DNA of 18,197 nt, from the NCBI GenBank assembly GCA_017116025.1, contig JAFITR010000011.1, forward strand, positions 1 through 18,197, read 5' to 3'. Origin of the DNA: Simkania negevensis (lineage in GTDB: Bacteria; Chlamydiota; Chlamydiia; Chlamydiales; JAFITR01). Positions 1 through 6,903 of the stretch are shown here, piece by piece (position 1 is the stretch's first letter; each line of letters opens with the position of its first letter). A program made the position numbers and the translations under genes. Below the pieces are notes generated by a model. That model saw nothing but the letters and a program-made list of their open reading frames with translations, had not been told where the DNA came from and ran no database searches.

Positions 1-30
1 TGTGGTGAATTGTTTTTTTGCGTTTCTCTA

Positions 31-46
31 TTCGTGGCTAATAAAC
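31..46 (+). repeat. Dispersed repeat TTCGTGGCTAATAAAC, copy 1
   Basis: This 16-nt sequence recurs exactly at 15323-15338. Both copies lie in the same orientation a short distance upstream of a plus-strand coding start (55 bp before the glutamate dehydrogenase ATG here, 4 bp before the glycosyltransferase ATG there). It is probably one end of a dispersed intergenic repeat, but a shared regulatory element is possible. Confidence 0.6.
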
Positions 47-85
47 TGCTAGTATGTATGATAACAGGTAACTGTTTACGTTGAT

Positions 86-92
86 AAGGAGG
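86..92 (+). promoter_or_regulatory. Shine-Dalgarno site that fixes the glutamate dehydrogenase start
   Basis: AAGGAGG lies 9 nt before the ATG at 102. The longer reading frame opens with TTG at 81, which would place this strong site inside the coding region, so the ATG at 102 is the better start. Confidence 0.8.
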
Positions 93-101
93 ATTGAAGG
101 C

Positions 102-3100
102 ATGGCTGCGGATGAGGTGGGGTCGAAGAAGTCAAAAGAAGGGTGTGCGAAGTTCAAGAGTGTTATTGAACGTGAACTGTGCGATTTCGAGATCTATTAC
201 GATTGGCTTGAAAAAGCGATGCCTGCTGCTTTTTTTGAAGAGGTTAATGAAGAAGAGCTGCTGCTGATTGTCCATGCATTGATGGGTTTTGAACCGTTAG
301 AGTTTTTTGCTGCGATCAAGCAGCGTCGCAAAGCTGCTGTCCTTTGTTTGGATACGCCTGATGCCGATGTCCGTATCTTGAACAAGTTCCGCGCAGCAGG
401 GATCAAAAATTACCTCTCTTATGTCTCTTCGATTCCTTTGCCGAATCAAGCTGTGGATAGTTGTCTGCGTATAGGGATGATCTATTTTACTGAAGCGGTG
501 GAGACAGTAGACAAGCCGTTTTCCAAAGAGGCAGAAATAGAGCTGCGGACTTTGGTCATGCAAAGGAATCCTCAATTGACTGAAGAGGAGTTTCAACAGC
601 GCGTCGACAGCATGAACCGCCGTTTCTTGCGTTCATTACCTATGGATAGACTGGTATTAGCGTGGGAGATGTTCTTCCGTGCACAAACTCGCGACCATTG
701 TCAATATGAGGTAAGGTATAACGAGGATTGGAAAAAGACGGGGATGCCTTCAGTCCAAATTGTCTTCGCCTGGAGGAATACGCCCAAGTACAACTTTCTG
801 CAACGTTTGACACAGGTGGTCTATCGCCACGGGCTGGTGATGCAGCGGCTTAATGCCACCTATACCGATCCATATAGTCCAAAGAGCGTGTTGATTATGG
901 CAATAGGCTTGCATGGCACGAACAACAAGGCTGCGTGGGACGCTGCGGATATCGCTGACTTCCTCAAAGAGCTTGTCTTGCTCAAGTACTTTCCTGGAAG
1001 CGATTCTATTGAGAAGATCTTTGTCGATACCGGGATGATTACAGGAAACCAAGCCAACTTTTTGCGTTGTACAGTAGATTTTGTTCATCAGCTCCTTGTT
1101 CACGATGACCCCTTCTTATACTCGTTAGAAAATGTTGAAGAGGCTTGTTGCCGTCACCCTGAAATCACTGTTGCACTCTGTCGAGCTTTTGAAGCAAAAT
1201 TCCATCCTGACAGGCAGGATATAGAGCAGTATCAGTCGTTGCAAGAGGAGTTTTTGGGCCTTGTATGCAGGATTGATACGGGGCATGAAATCAATGATGT
1301 TCGTCGTCGCAATGTCCTTGAGCAGGCGATGCATTTTGTTCAGTACATGTTAAAAACAAATTTTTACCGCAACAACAAAACGAGCCTTAGCTTTCGTCTT
1401 GACCCTGCTTACCTCGATGCTGTTCCGTTCGACCGTCCATCGAAGTTCCCTGAGCTGCCTTATGCGATCTTTTTTATCAAGGGCATGCACTTTATTTCTT
1501 TCCATGTACGTTTTAAAGATCTGGCTCGAGGTGGTGTGAGGACGGTGCTTCCTGAGAGGATGGAGCAGATGGTTGCCGAGCGCATCGATGTCTTCCAGGA
1601 GTGTTATAACCTTGCTTATACGCAGCACAAAAAGAACAAAGACATCCCCGAAGGCGGTGCAAAAGCACTCATCTTTTTGGAGCCGTATGAGAGGTTGGAC
1701 ACCGATACACTCATTTTGAAAAAAGAGTTGGAGGTAGGAGGTGCTTCTTCTGAAGAAGTGGATGAGAAGATCGATCGTTTCCGTAGAGAGCAGCAGGTGG
1801 AGTTCATCCACCAGTCGCAAAGGGCGTTTGTCAGCGGGTTGTTGACTCTTGTTAATTGTGAAGAAGATGGTACTTTGAAGGCTAAGCATGTTGTCGACTA
1901 TTGGAAGAAACCCGAGTATGTCTATTTGGGTCCGGATGAGAAGATGTCTGATACGGTCATTCAGTGGATTGCTCATTTTAGCAAGCAGTACGGGTATAGA
2001 CCTGGTGGAGCTTTTATCTCTGGCAAGCCTGACATCGGCATCAACCACAAAGAATATGGCGTGACCTCCTTGGGCGTCGACGTCTATATGCACGAAGGTC
2101 TTAAATATCTGAGCATCGATCCGAAAAAAGATCCGTTTACTGTAAAGATGACTGGAGGTCCAAACGGCGATGTCGCCGGCAACCAGATTCGTAATTTGTA
2201 CAAACACTGTCCTAACACGGCTAAGATCGTTGCTTTACGCGATGGATCGGGAACGATACGCGATCTTGAAGGGCTCGATCTTGTTGAGCTGCTCAAGATG
2301 TCCAAAGAGCGTCGCTCCATCTGTGAATATCCCGTTTCTAAGCTCTCTGAAGGGAGCTTTTTACTCAATACGAGAAAAAAAAGGGAGGCCGACGCCTATT
2401 CCCAGCAGACATTGTGCTGGAGAAAGCATAAGGGGAGGGTGGTAGAAGATTGGCTTTCCGGTAATGAGATGAACAGGCTGCTTAGAAACAACGTCCATGA
2501 GGTCCCTGTTGACGTCTTTATCCCTGGCGGAGGACGTCCGCGGACGGTGAACGATTCCAATGTACATGAATTTTTGACAGAAGCGCAGGCACCGACAGCG
2601 AAGTTGATTGTTGAAGGGGCCAACCTCTATTTCTCTACATGGGCACGTGTAGAGATTGAGAAAAAGGGGGCGGTGATTGTGAAAGACAGCTCGGCAAACA
2701 AGTGTGGAGTGATCTGTTCATCGTATGAGATCATCTGCGGGCTTACTCTTTCTGACGCTGAATTTATGGAGCACAAGTCTCTCCTTGTGGAACAAATTCT
2801 TGACATCTTACGCAAGCGTGCTATGGATGAAGCGCAGCTGATGTTCTCTACCTATAAAGAGGAGGGGGGCAGTATGATTGCCATCTCCGACGAGATATCG
2901 CACAAGATCAACATGTTTACCGATCAGCTGCTTGAGTATCTTGGGCCGATTAAGTTGTCCAACAAAAAAAAGGACCCGTTGATACGTTGCTTTCTGAACT
3001 ACTGTCCAGCGTTGCTTGCAGATAAATACAGCGACCGCATGCTTAAAGAGCTGCCCGATATCCACAAGAAGGCTGTCATCGCAAGTTATCTCGCCGCTAC

Positions 3101-3173
3101 CCTCGTCTACAAAAGAGGGCTTCAGTGGTGGCCTACTATCGTCGATGTCCTTCCTATTATCCTTTCTGTTTGA
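102..3173 (+). CDS. Large NAD-dependent glutamate dehydrogenase (about 115 kDa class)
   Basis: This enzyme should convert glutamate to 2-oxoglutarate and ammonium with NAD+ in the cytoplasm, feeding host-derived glutamate into the TCA cycle. The protein is 1023 aa from the ATG at 102. That is close to the roughly 1100-aa fungal Gdh2 type and far from the 450-aa hexameric or 1600-aa bacterial types. A long N-terminal region without a recognised motif is followed by the catalytic core: ARGGVRT, then DIPEGGAK with the likely substrate lysine K521. The nucleotide-binding glycine motif GGPNGDVAGN is at about 685-694, followed by PGGGRPRTVND, VEGANLY and KDSSANKCGV. No frameshift is visible. The 3' end overlaps the opposing ATPase gene by 17 bp, so there is no room for a terminator between them. 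Family assignment is firm; cofactor preference is inferred from the family. Confidence 0.93.
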   Translation: MAADEVGSKKSKEGCAKFKSVIERELCDFEIYYDWLEKAMPAAFFEEVNEEELLLIVHALMGFEPLEFFAAIKQRRKAAVLCLDTPDADVRILNKFRAAGIKNYLSYVSSIPLPNQAVDSCLRIGMIYFTEAVETVDKPFSKEAEIELRTLVMQRNPQLTEEEFQQRVDSMNRRFLRSLPMDRLVLAWEMFFRAQTRDHCQYEVRYNEDWKKTGMPSVQIVFAWRNTPKYNFLQRLTQVVYRHGLVMQRLNATYTDPYSPKSVLIMAIGLHGTNNKAAWDAADIADFLKELVLLKYFPGSDSIEKIFVDTGMITGNQANFLRCTVDFVHQLLVHDDPFLYSLENVEEACCRHPEITVALCRAFEAKFHPDRQDIEQYQSLQEEFLGLVCRIDTGHEINDVRRRNVLEQAMHFVQYMLKTNFYRNNKTSLSFRLDPAYLDAVPFDRPSKFPELPYAIFFIKGMHFISFHVRFKDLARGGVRTVLPERMEQMVAERIDVFQECYNLAYTQHKKNKDIPEGGAKALIFLEPYERLDTDTLILKKELEVGGASSEEVDEKIDRFRREQQVEFIHQSQRAFVSGLLTLVNCEEDGTLKAKHVVDYWKKPEYVYLGPDEKMSDTVIQWIAHFSKQYGYRPGGAFISGKPDIGINHKEYGVTSLGVDVYMHEGLKYLSIDPKKDPFTVKMTGGPNGDVAGNQIRNLYKHCPNTAKIVALRDGSGTIRDLEGLDLVELLKMSKERRSICEYPVSKLSEGSFLLNTRKKREADAYSQQTLCWRKHKGRVVEDWLSGNEMNRLLRNNVHEVPVDVFIPGGGRPRTVNDSNVHEFLTEAQAPTAKLIVEGANLYFSTWARVEIEKKGAVIVKDSSANKCGVICSSYEIICGLTLSDAEFMEHKSLLVEQILDILRKRAMDEAQLMFSTYKEEGGSMIAISDEISHKINMFTDQLLEYLGPIKLSNKKKDPLIRCFLNYCPALLADKYSDRMLKELPDIHKKAVIASYLAATLVYKRGLQWWPTIVDVLPIILSV

Positions 3174-5175
3174 AGCTTTTGAGGAGGCGTAGGCTGTTGA
3201 GTCCGACGAGGACGGTGCCGCCTTCGTGTAGAATGACAGCGAGCCATAGAGGGATATATCCGAGGAGTGCAGCGATGCTGATGAAACAGATGATCGCACC
3301 GGCAAAAGCGACATTTTCTTTGACGATCGTTTGAACCATTTTTGCTTTGGCGACGAGCCAGTCGAGCAGTTCGATGTTGTCGTGCAGCAGGACGATATCG
3401 GAGATGTCCGTTGTCGTTGTGTCGCCGACCCCCCCCATAGAGATGCCTACTGTAGCCCGTGCTAATGCAGGAGCATCGTTGATGCCATCGCCTATCATAG
3501 CGAGCTTTCCCTGTTCTGCAAGGCGCGTGACGTGTTGTAGCTTATCTTCAGGCTTGAGGTCGGCATAGACCTCTTCGATGCCTAGCTCATTGGCGATAGC
3601 GTGGGCTGTGGTGGCATGGTCGCCACTAAGCATGAGAGTCTTGTAGTGCCACCGTTTTTTAAGAGCATGGACGGTTGCAGAGACATGTGGGCGAATCTCG
3701 TCTTTGAATCGCATGAGATAAACACGGCTTTCTTCGTATAGCAGGGCGACAAGCTCGCCATTGTTGCGTACGACATCGATCTCTTTTGTCAAATTCTCTC
3801 GTCGGGACCCCTCCAGCTTGTCCAGGACGTAGTCGGGATGACCGATGAAGGTGTGGATCTCTTTGCCATCAACAAGGACGACGCCGGACGCTCCTGATCC
3901 CGGTATTGTTTTGAACTCTTTGACGGGGAGTAGTTCGATGCAGCGTTGTTCACAGTAGTGGACAATGGCGCTGGCGATAGGATGGATCGTGTTGCGTTCG
4001 AGAGAATAGGCTATAGAGAGGAGGCGGTCTCTCTCTACAGAGGTTAGTTGCTCTTCGCCGATGATGCCTGTGAGGGTGAGGCCACCGGTTGTTAATGTTC
4101 CCGTTTTATCAAAAGCGATTGTTGAACAGGAGGCGAGAGCATCAAAGATAACACCTCCTTTGAGAAGGATTCCTGTACGTGCACAGGCACTGATGGCGCT
4201 CAAGTAGGCGATAGGGACGGCGATGATAAGTGCACATGGCGAGGCGGCAATCAGGAAGGCAAGGGCGCGGTAGACAGAACCTTCGGTACCCAAGAAGGAG
4301 ATGGAGATGATGAGAGGTAATAGGAGAGCGAGGAGAAAAGCAATGGCGATGATGGAGGTGGCGTATACTTTGCTAAAACGGTCGAACCAACGCTGCAGCT
4401 TAGGTCTTGCTTCTTGCGCTTGTGAGATGAGCTTGACGATACGGGAGATCGTCGACTCTGTGCTTCCCCGTGTGACTTTTAACGTCAGCACTCCTTCCAT
4501 GTTGTGGGCGCCGGCAGAGACTTCGTCGTCGATCTTCTTCGGTACAGGGAGACTTTCCCCGGTAAGGTGTACAAGGTTAACCGACGATGCTCCAGAGATA
4601 ACCCTGCCATCTAAAGGGACAATCTCCCCGGACCTAACGAGGATCGTATCACCACGTTTGATGTCGCGTACAGCGCGCATCTTTGTCTTGCCGTCGTCGT
4701 CGATGACTTGTGCTTTGGTAGGGCAGAGCTGGTTGAGGCGGCTTAAAGATCCTTGTGCTTTGCGTGTGACAGCGTGCTCCATCGCCCCTGATAAAGCAAA
4801 GAGAACAAGAAGCAGCGCCCCTTCCATGGCACTGCCAATAAGGATGGAGAGGAAGGCGGCAAGGGTCATCAGCACGTCGATGTTGATCTCTAGAGAAAAT
4901 ACGTCTTTGATCGAGTCGATCAACGCAGGCATCCCTGCTGTGAAATAGGTGACGACGAGGAGAAGTGAAACGATAGGGGCGAGGGAGGGAAAGAAAGAGA
5001 GGATGAATGCAGCAAGTAGGCAGAAGGCAGCAAAGATAGAAGCTTTGAGGTGAAGGTTTTTGCCTAAAGAGCGAGAGCTTGTGGTGAGGAACGGGCTGAT
5101 GCTCTCCTCTTTGCCAGAAGCAAAAAAATCGTCAAAAACATAAGGGGCCGTTTCCGGCGAAGAGGTTGAATCCAT
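3157..5175 (-). CDS. P1B-4-type heavy-metal-transporting ATPase (Co2+/Fe2+/Zn2+ exporter)
   Basis: This is a 672-aa inner-membrane P-type ATPase that exports a transition metal at the cost of ATP. All core motifs are present: TGES of the actuator domain (205-208), the phosphorylated aspartate D356 in DKTGT, the His-Pro pair of the nucleotide domain (398-399) and the GDGIND hinge (562-567). Two motifs decide the subtype: SPC (312-314) replaces the CPC of Cu and Zn/Cd pumps, and HEGGT (650-654) lies in the last membrane helix. Together they are the P1B-4 signature, a group linked to Co2+, Fe2+ and sometimes Zn2+ export. There is no N-terminal CxxC metal-binding domain, as usual for this group. 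The start lies 6 bp after the stop of the VIT1/CCC1-like gene, so the two are probably translated from one mRNA; no clear Shine-Dalgarno site is visible. Annotations as zntA or cadA would name the substrate too precisely. Confidence 0.93.
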   Translation of the reverse strand: MDSTSSPETAPYVFDDFFASGKEESISPFLTTSSRSLGKNLHLKASIFAAFCLLAAFILSFFPSLAPIVSLLLVVTYFTAGMPALIDSIKDVFSLEINIDVLMTLAAFLSILIGSAMEGALLLVLFALSGAMEHAVTRKAQGSLSRLNQLCPTKAQVIDDDGKTKMRAVRDIKRGDTILVRSGEIVPLDGRVISGASSVNLVHLTGESLPVPKKIDDEVSAGAHNMEGVLTLKVTRGSTESTISRIVKLISQAQEARPKLQRWFDRFSKVYATSIIAIAFLLALLLPLIISISFLGTEGSVYRALAFLIAASPCALIIAVPIAYLSAISACARTGILLKGGVIFDALASCSTIAFDKTGTLTTGGLTLTGIIGEEQLTSVERDRLLSIAYSLERNTIHPIASAIVHYCEQRCIELLPVKEFKTIPGSGASGVVLVDGKEIHTFIGHPDYVLDKLEGSRRENLTKEIDVVRNNGELVALLYEESRVYLMRFKDEIRPHVSATVHALKKRWHYKTLMLSGDHATTAHAIANELGIEEVYADLKPEDKLQHVTRLAEQGKLAMIGDGINDAPALARATVGISMGGVGDTTTTDISDIVLLHDNIELLDWLVAKAKMVQTIVKENVAFAGAIICFISIAALLGYIPLWLAVILHEGGTVLVGLNSLRLLKSFKQKG

Positions 5176-5181
5176 AGCATT

Positions 5182-6030
5182 TTATTGATTGAAGATTTTG
5201 ATGAGAAAATAGAGGATGCCGAAAGAAAGCCCTGCGATACCAATGTTCCAGACAATGGCATGAACAGTCTGGTTGTTTTCCCTACGGGCAGCGATTGCCG
5301 AAGAAACGCCCACTATGATGAAAGCTGCTACGCCCATGCCGTATACGGGAAGGAGCCAAACAAAGAGGAAAGCAAGAGCAATCGCTACTAGCGAGCCAAT
5401 AAGCGATCCAAACCCTTGGATCAACGGATGCTGCTGCTGCCCCAACTGTAACCCTAGCTCTTCTTCCAACATGACGGTAAGGAGACGGTCTTCGTCAGCC
5501 ATCAGCGTATCGATTACATCTTCAAGAAGCTTCCCTTCAAACCCCTTCGCACGGTAGAGCTCCGTCAACTCTGATTTCTCCTGGTCGCGATGGTGTTGAA
5601 TCTCCCACCTCTCCTCCTCAGCAATGCGGTGCAGTCGTTCTAAACGCGACCAGCCCAAACGCGCACTACGCCCAGCCTTCCACAGCGCCCAGCCAACAGA
5701 GAAAACGGCCAAGATAAACAACGTCGTACCAAAAGGAACAGCAGCGATAGCAAGAACCGTCCAAAGGAAGAGGAGGGCAACAGCCGTCTCTTTGGCAGTG
5801 TCGCACGCAGCAAAGAGGTGGCCAGGAGCCTCCTCGCTATGGAACTCCTCACTCGCAAGTAGACCCTCAGCCTGCTTCGTCACAACGTGGTCAAGGGCAC
5901 TCTTACCCTCAAAATGTGAAGGAGTCTCTTGCTTGCCAAACTCGTCAGAATTGTCAGAATCTTTTTCGTTAACCATCTCCTTTCCAGATCTCCTGCAGCA
6001 CTTCATGACAACGAGTATAACCCGTCGCAT
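5182..6030 (-). CDS. VIT1/CCC1-like membrane protein, probable metal (Fe/Mn) handling
   Basis: The protein is 282 aa with five predicted membrane helices (about 81-98, 101-118, 206-228, 229-247, 256-278). An acidic cytoplasmic stretch lies between helices 2 and 3 (about 137-195). That stretch ends in ELYRAKGF, a helix, then VMLEEELGL, which closely matches the metal-binding region of VIT1/CCC1 vacuolar iron transporters. The last three helices also fit the family. The first two lack the usual DG-containing first helix, so transport ability is uncertain. It is the first gene of an operon with the P1B-4 ATPase 6 bp downstream, which points to shared work in iron or cobalt homeostasis. The start is ambiguous. 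The ATG at 6030 has a modest GAGGGGG 4 nt upstream; the ATG at 5976 (residue 19) has AGGAG 13 nt upstream and gives a more ordinary hydrophilic N-terminus. Confidence 0.75.
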   Translation of the reverse strand: MRRVILVVMKCCRRSGKEMVNEKDSDNSDEFGKQETPSHFEGKSALDHVVTKQAEGLLASEEFHSEEAPGHLFAACDTAKETAVALLFLWTVLAIAAVPFGTTLFILAVFSVGWALWKAGRSARLGWSRLERLHRIAEEERWEIQHHRDQEKSELTELYRAKGFEGKLLEDVIDTLMADEDRLLTVMLEEELGLQLGQQQHPLIQGFGSLIGSLVAIALAFLFVWLLPVYGMGVAAFIIVGVSSAIAARRENNQTVHAIVWNIGIAGLSFGILYFLIKIFNQ

Positions 6031-6079
6031 AATTCCCCCTCACCAAAAAAAAACAAGGAGGTAACTAGAATTGTAAGAC

Positions 6080-6272
6080 AGGGACAGAAGGGACACCAGG
6101 GACGACAAGGACAGCAGGGACAACAAAGACTGCTATCCTTTTTTATGATCTTGTTGTTACACTCTTTACCGTTGATTCTCAACGAGCAACACCGAAGACC
6201 GAAACTACAAAACCGACAAAAACAGACAGCACTTCTGTTGTCCCTGCTGTCCTTGTTGTCCCTTCTTGTCTC
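6080..6272. repeat. Inverted repeat with arms of tandem 9-nt units
   Basis: The left arm (6080-6133) reads as six successive 9-mers of the form AGGGACNNN: AGGGACAGA, AGGGACACC, AGGGACGAC, AAGGACAGC, AGGGACAAC, AAAGACTGC. The right arm (6237-6272) is four such units in reverse complement. Positions 6098-6125 pair with 6236-6263 at 27 of 28 positions, including 21 without a mismatch, leaving a loop of about 110 nt. Inside the loop is a small perfect hairpin, CGTTGA-TTC-TCAACG (6170-6184). Reading frames crossing the element on either strand give only Cys/Pro- or Leu/Ser-rich low-complexity peptides. It occupies most of the gene-free stretch 6031-6370. Confidence 0.85.
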
Positions 6273-6310
6273 TTTTGCATCACTTTTGTGATTCCATCTC
6301 ATCGGCCACT

Positions 6311-6334
6311 CCTTTACTCCTTTACTCCCTTACT
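6311..6334 (+). repeat. Short 8-nt direct repeat upstream of the toxin-antitoxin promoter
   Basis: CCTTTACT, CCTTTACT and CCCTTACT follow each other without gaps. The repeat overlaps the -35 element of the toxin-antitoxin promoter, so it could be an autorepression site, but it may only be low-complexity sequence. Confidence 0.5.
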
Positions 6335-6349
6335 CTTTTTTGGTATAAT
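6321..6349 (+). promoter_or_regulatory. Sigma-70-type promoter of the toxin-antitoxin pair
   Basis: TTTACT (6321-6326), a 17-nt spacer and a consensus TATAAT (6344-6349) lie 21 bp before the antitoxin ATG. Transcription would start near 6356, just before the Shine-Dalgarno site AAGGAG at 6358-6363, so the leader is very short. Confidence 0.65.
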
Positions 6350-6370
6350 GAAAGAAAAAGGAGAAGAGGT

Positions 6371-6625
6371 ATGAAAGATACAGTTCGTTTAAATTTTGAA
6401 TTTCCTCGGGAACACTATCCCTACCTTAAGATGTTATGTGCTCAGAAGGGATTGTCTTTGAAAGACTTTGCTTCTGCTTTGTTGATTCGCAAGATAGAAG
6501 AATATGAGGAAGGCCTGTTGGTTAAAGAGGCGGAGGGGCGTTTAGATGAGATGGAGACAAGTGAGAATATCGATTTTGATGAAGCTGCTAGGTTAGCCGG
6601 ATGGAGCGATGTCGAATCTGAATAA
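6371..6625 (+). CDS. Antitoxin of a RelE/ParE-type module (ribbon-helix-helix-like)
   Basis: This small 84-aa protein should bind and neutralise the toxin encoded next to it and repress its own promoter. The N-terminus (VRLNFEFP) looks like the DNA-contacting beta strand of a ribbon-helix-helix fold. Two helices follow (about 13-25 and 29-45), and the C-terminal part is acidic (KEAEGRLDEMETSENIDFDE, about 52-71), as expected for a toxin-wrapping tail. The start is the ATG at 6371, supported by AAGGAG 7 nt upstream; the open frame extends further upstream but without support. Its end overlaps the toxin start by 17 bp. Family assignment rests on size, fold pattern and partner rather than on a diagnostic motif. 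Confidence 0.8.
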   Translation: MKDTVRLNFEFPREHYPYLKMLCAQKGLSLKDFASALLIRKIEEYEEGLLVKEAEGRLDEMETSENIDFDEAARLAGWSDVESE

Positions 6626-6887
6626 GTACAAGGTGCAGTTCAATAAACGTTATCTGAAAGATCTGCAAAAAATTCCAAGGGCAGATCAAAGGCAAATTCG
6701 TGAAAGTATCTTATCTCTTGCCGATAATCCCAGGCCATCTGGTTGTAAGAAGTTAAAGGGATCAAAGGGTTTTCTATATCGGGTGAGGTGGGGTGACTAT
6801 CGCGTAGTTTATACGATTCAGGATGACGTTCTTATTGTGTTGGTGATTGCTGTTGGTCACCGAAGAGATGTTTATCGTTACAAGTAA
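6609..6887 (+). CDS. RelE/ParE superfamily toxin
   Basis: This 92-aa basic protein probably inhibits growth by cutting mRNA on the ribosome (RelE-like), although ParE-like gyrase poisoning cannot be excluded. The core pattern is typical: KYKVQFNKRYLKDLQKIP at the start, a helix pair, then KKLKG (47-51), YRVRWGDYRVVY (57-68) and the C-terminal GHRRDVYRY (83-91). Candidate catalytic residues of RelE-type RNases are present as K48/K50, R58/R60, R65, R85/R86 and Y89. The start codon lies inside the end of the antitoxin gene, which couples translation of the two. No truncation or frameshift is seen, so the toxin looks intact. Confidence 0.88.
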   Translation: MSNLNKYKVQFNKRYLKDLQKIPRADQRQIRESILSLADNPRPSGCKKLKGSKGFLYRVRWGDYRVVYTIQDDVLIVLVIAVGHRRDVYRYK

Positions 6888-6903
6888 CTAGATGGAGTGA
6901 TTG

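Noticed and set aside
1350..2207. 285-codon open frame on the minus strand inside glutamate dehydrogenase
   Set aside because: It lies wholly opposite a conserved enzyme core, has no ribosome-binding site and no recognisable domain; it is a shadow of the real gene.
4301..4948. 215-codon plus-strand frame opposite the metal ATPase
   Set aside because: It is antisense to conserved P-type ATPase motifs and shows no domain of its own.
6055..6062. Perfect Shine-Dalgarno sequence AAGGAGGT on the plus strand
   Set aside because: The only nearby start codon, TTG at 6071, is followed at once by a stop; no gene uses it.
6080..6133. Tandem units that might suggest a CRISPR array
   Set aside because: Units are only 9 nt with no spacers of 30 bp or more, and there are no cas genes nearby.
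6003..6302. Cys/Pro-rich minus-strand frame (PCCPCCPC) that could suggest a metal-binding peptide
   Set aside because: The residues arise from the 9-nt repeat read in one frame, and the opposite strand gives an equally artificial Leu/Ser repeat.
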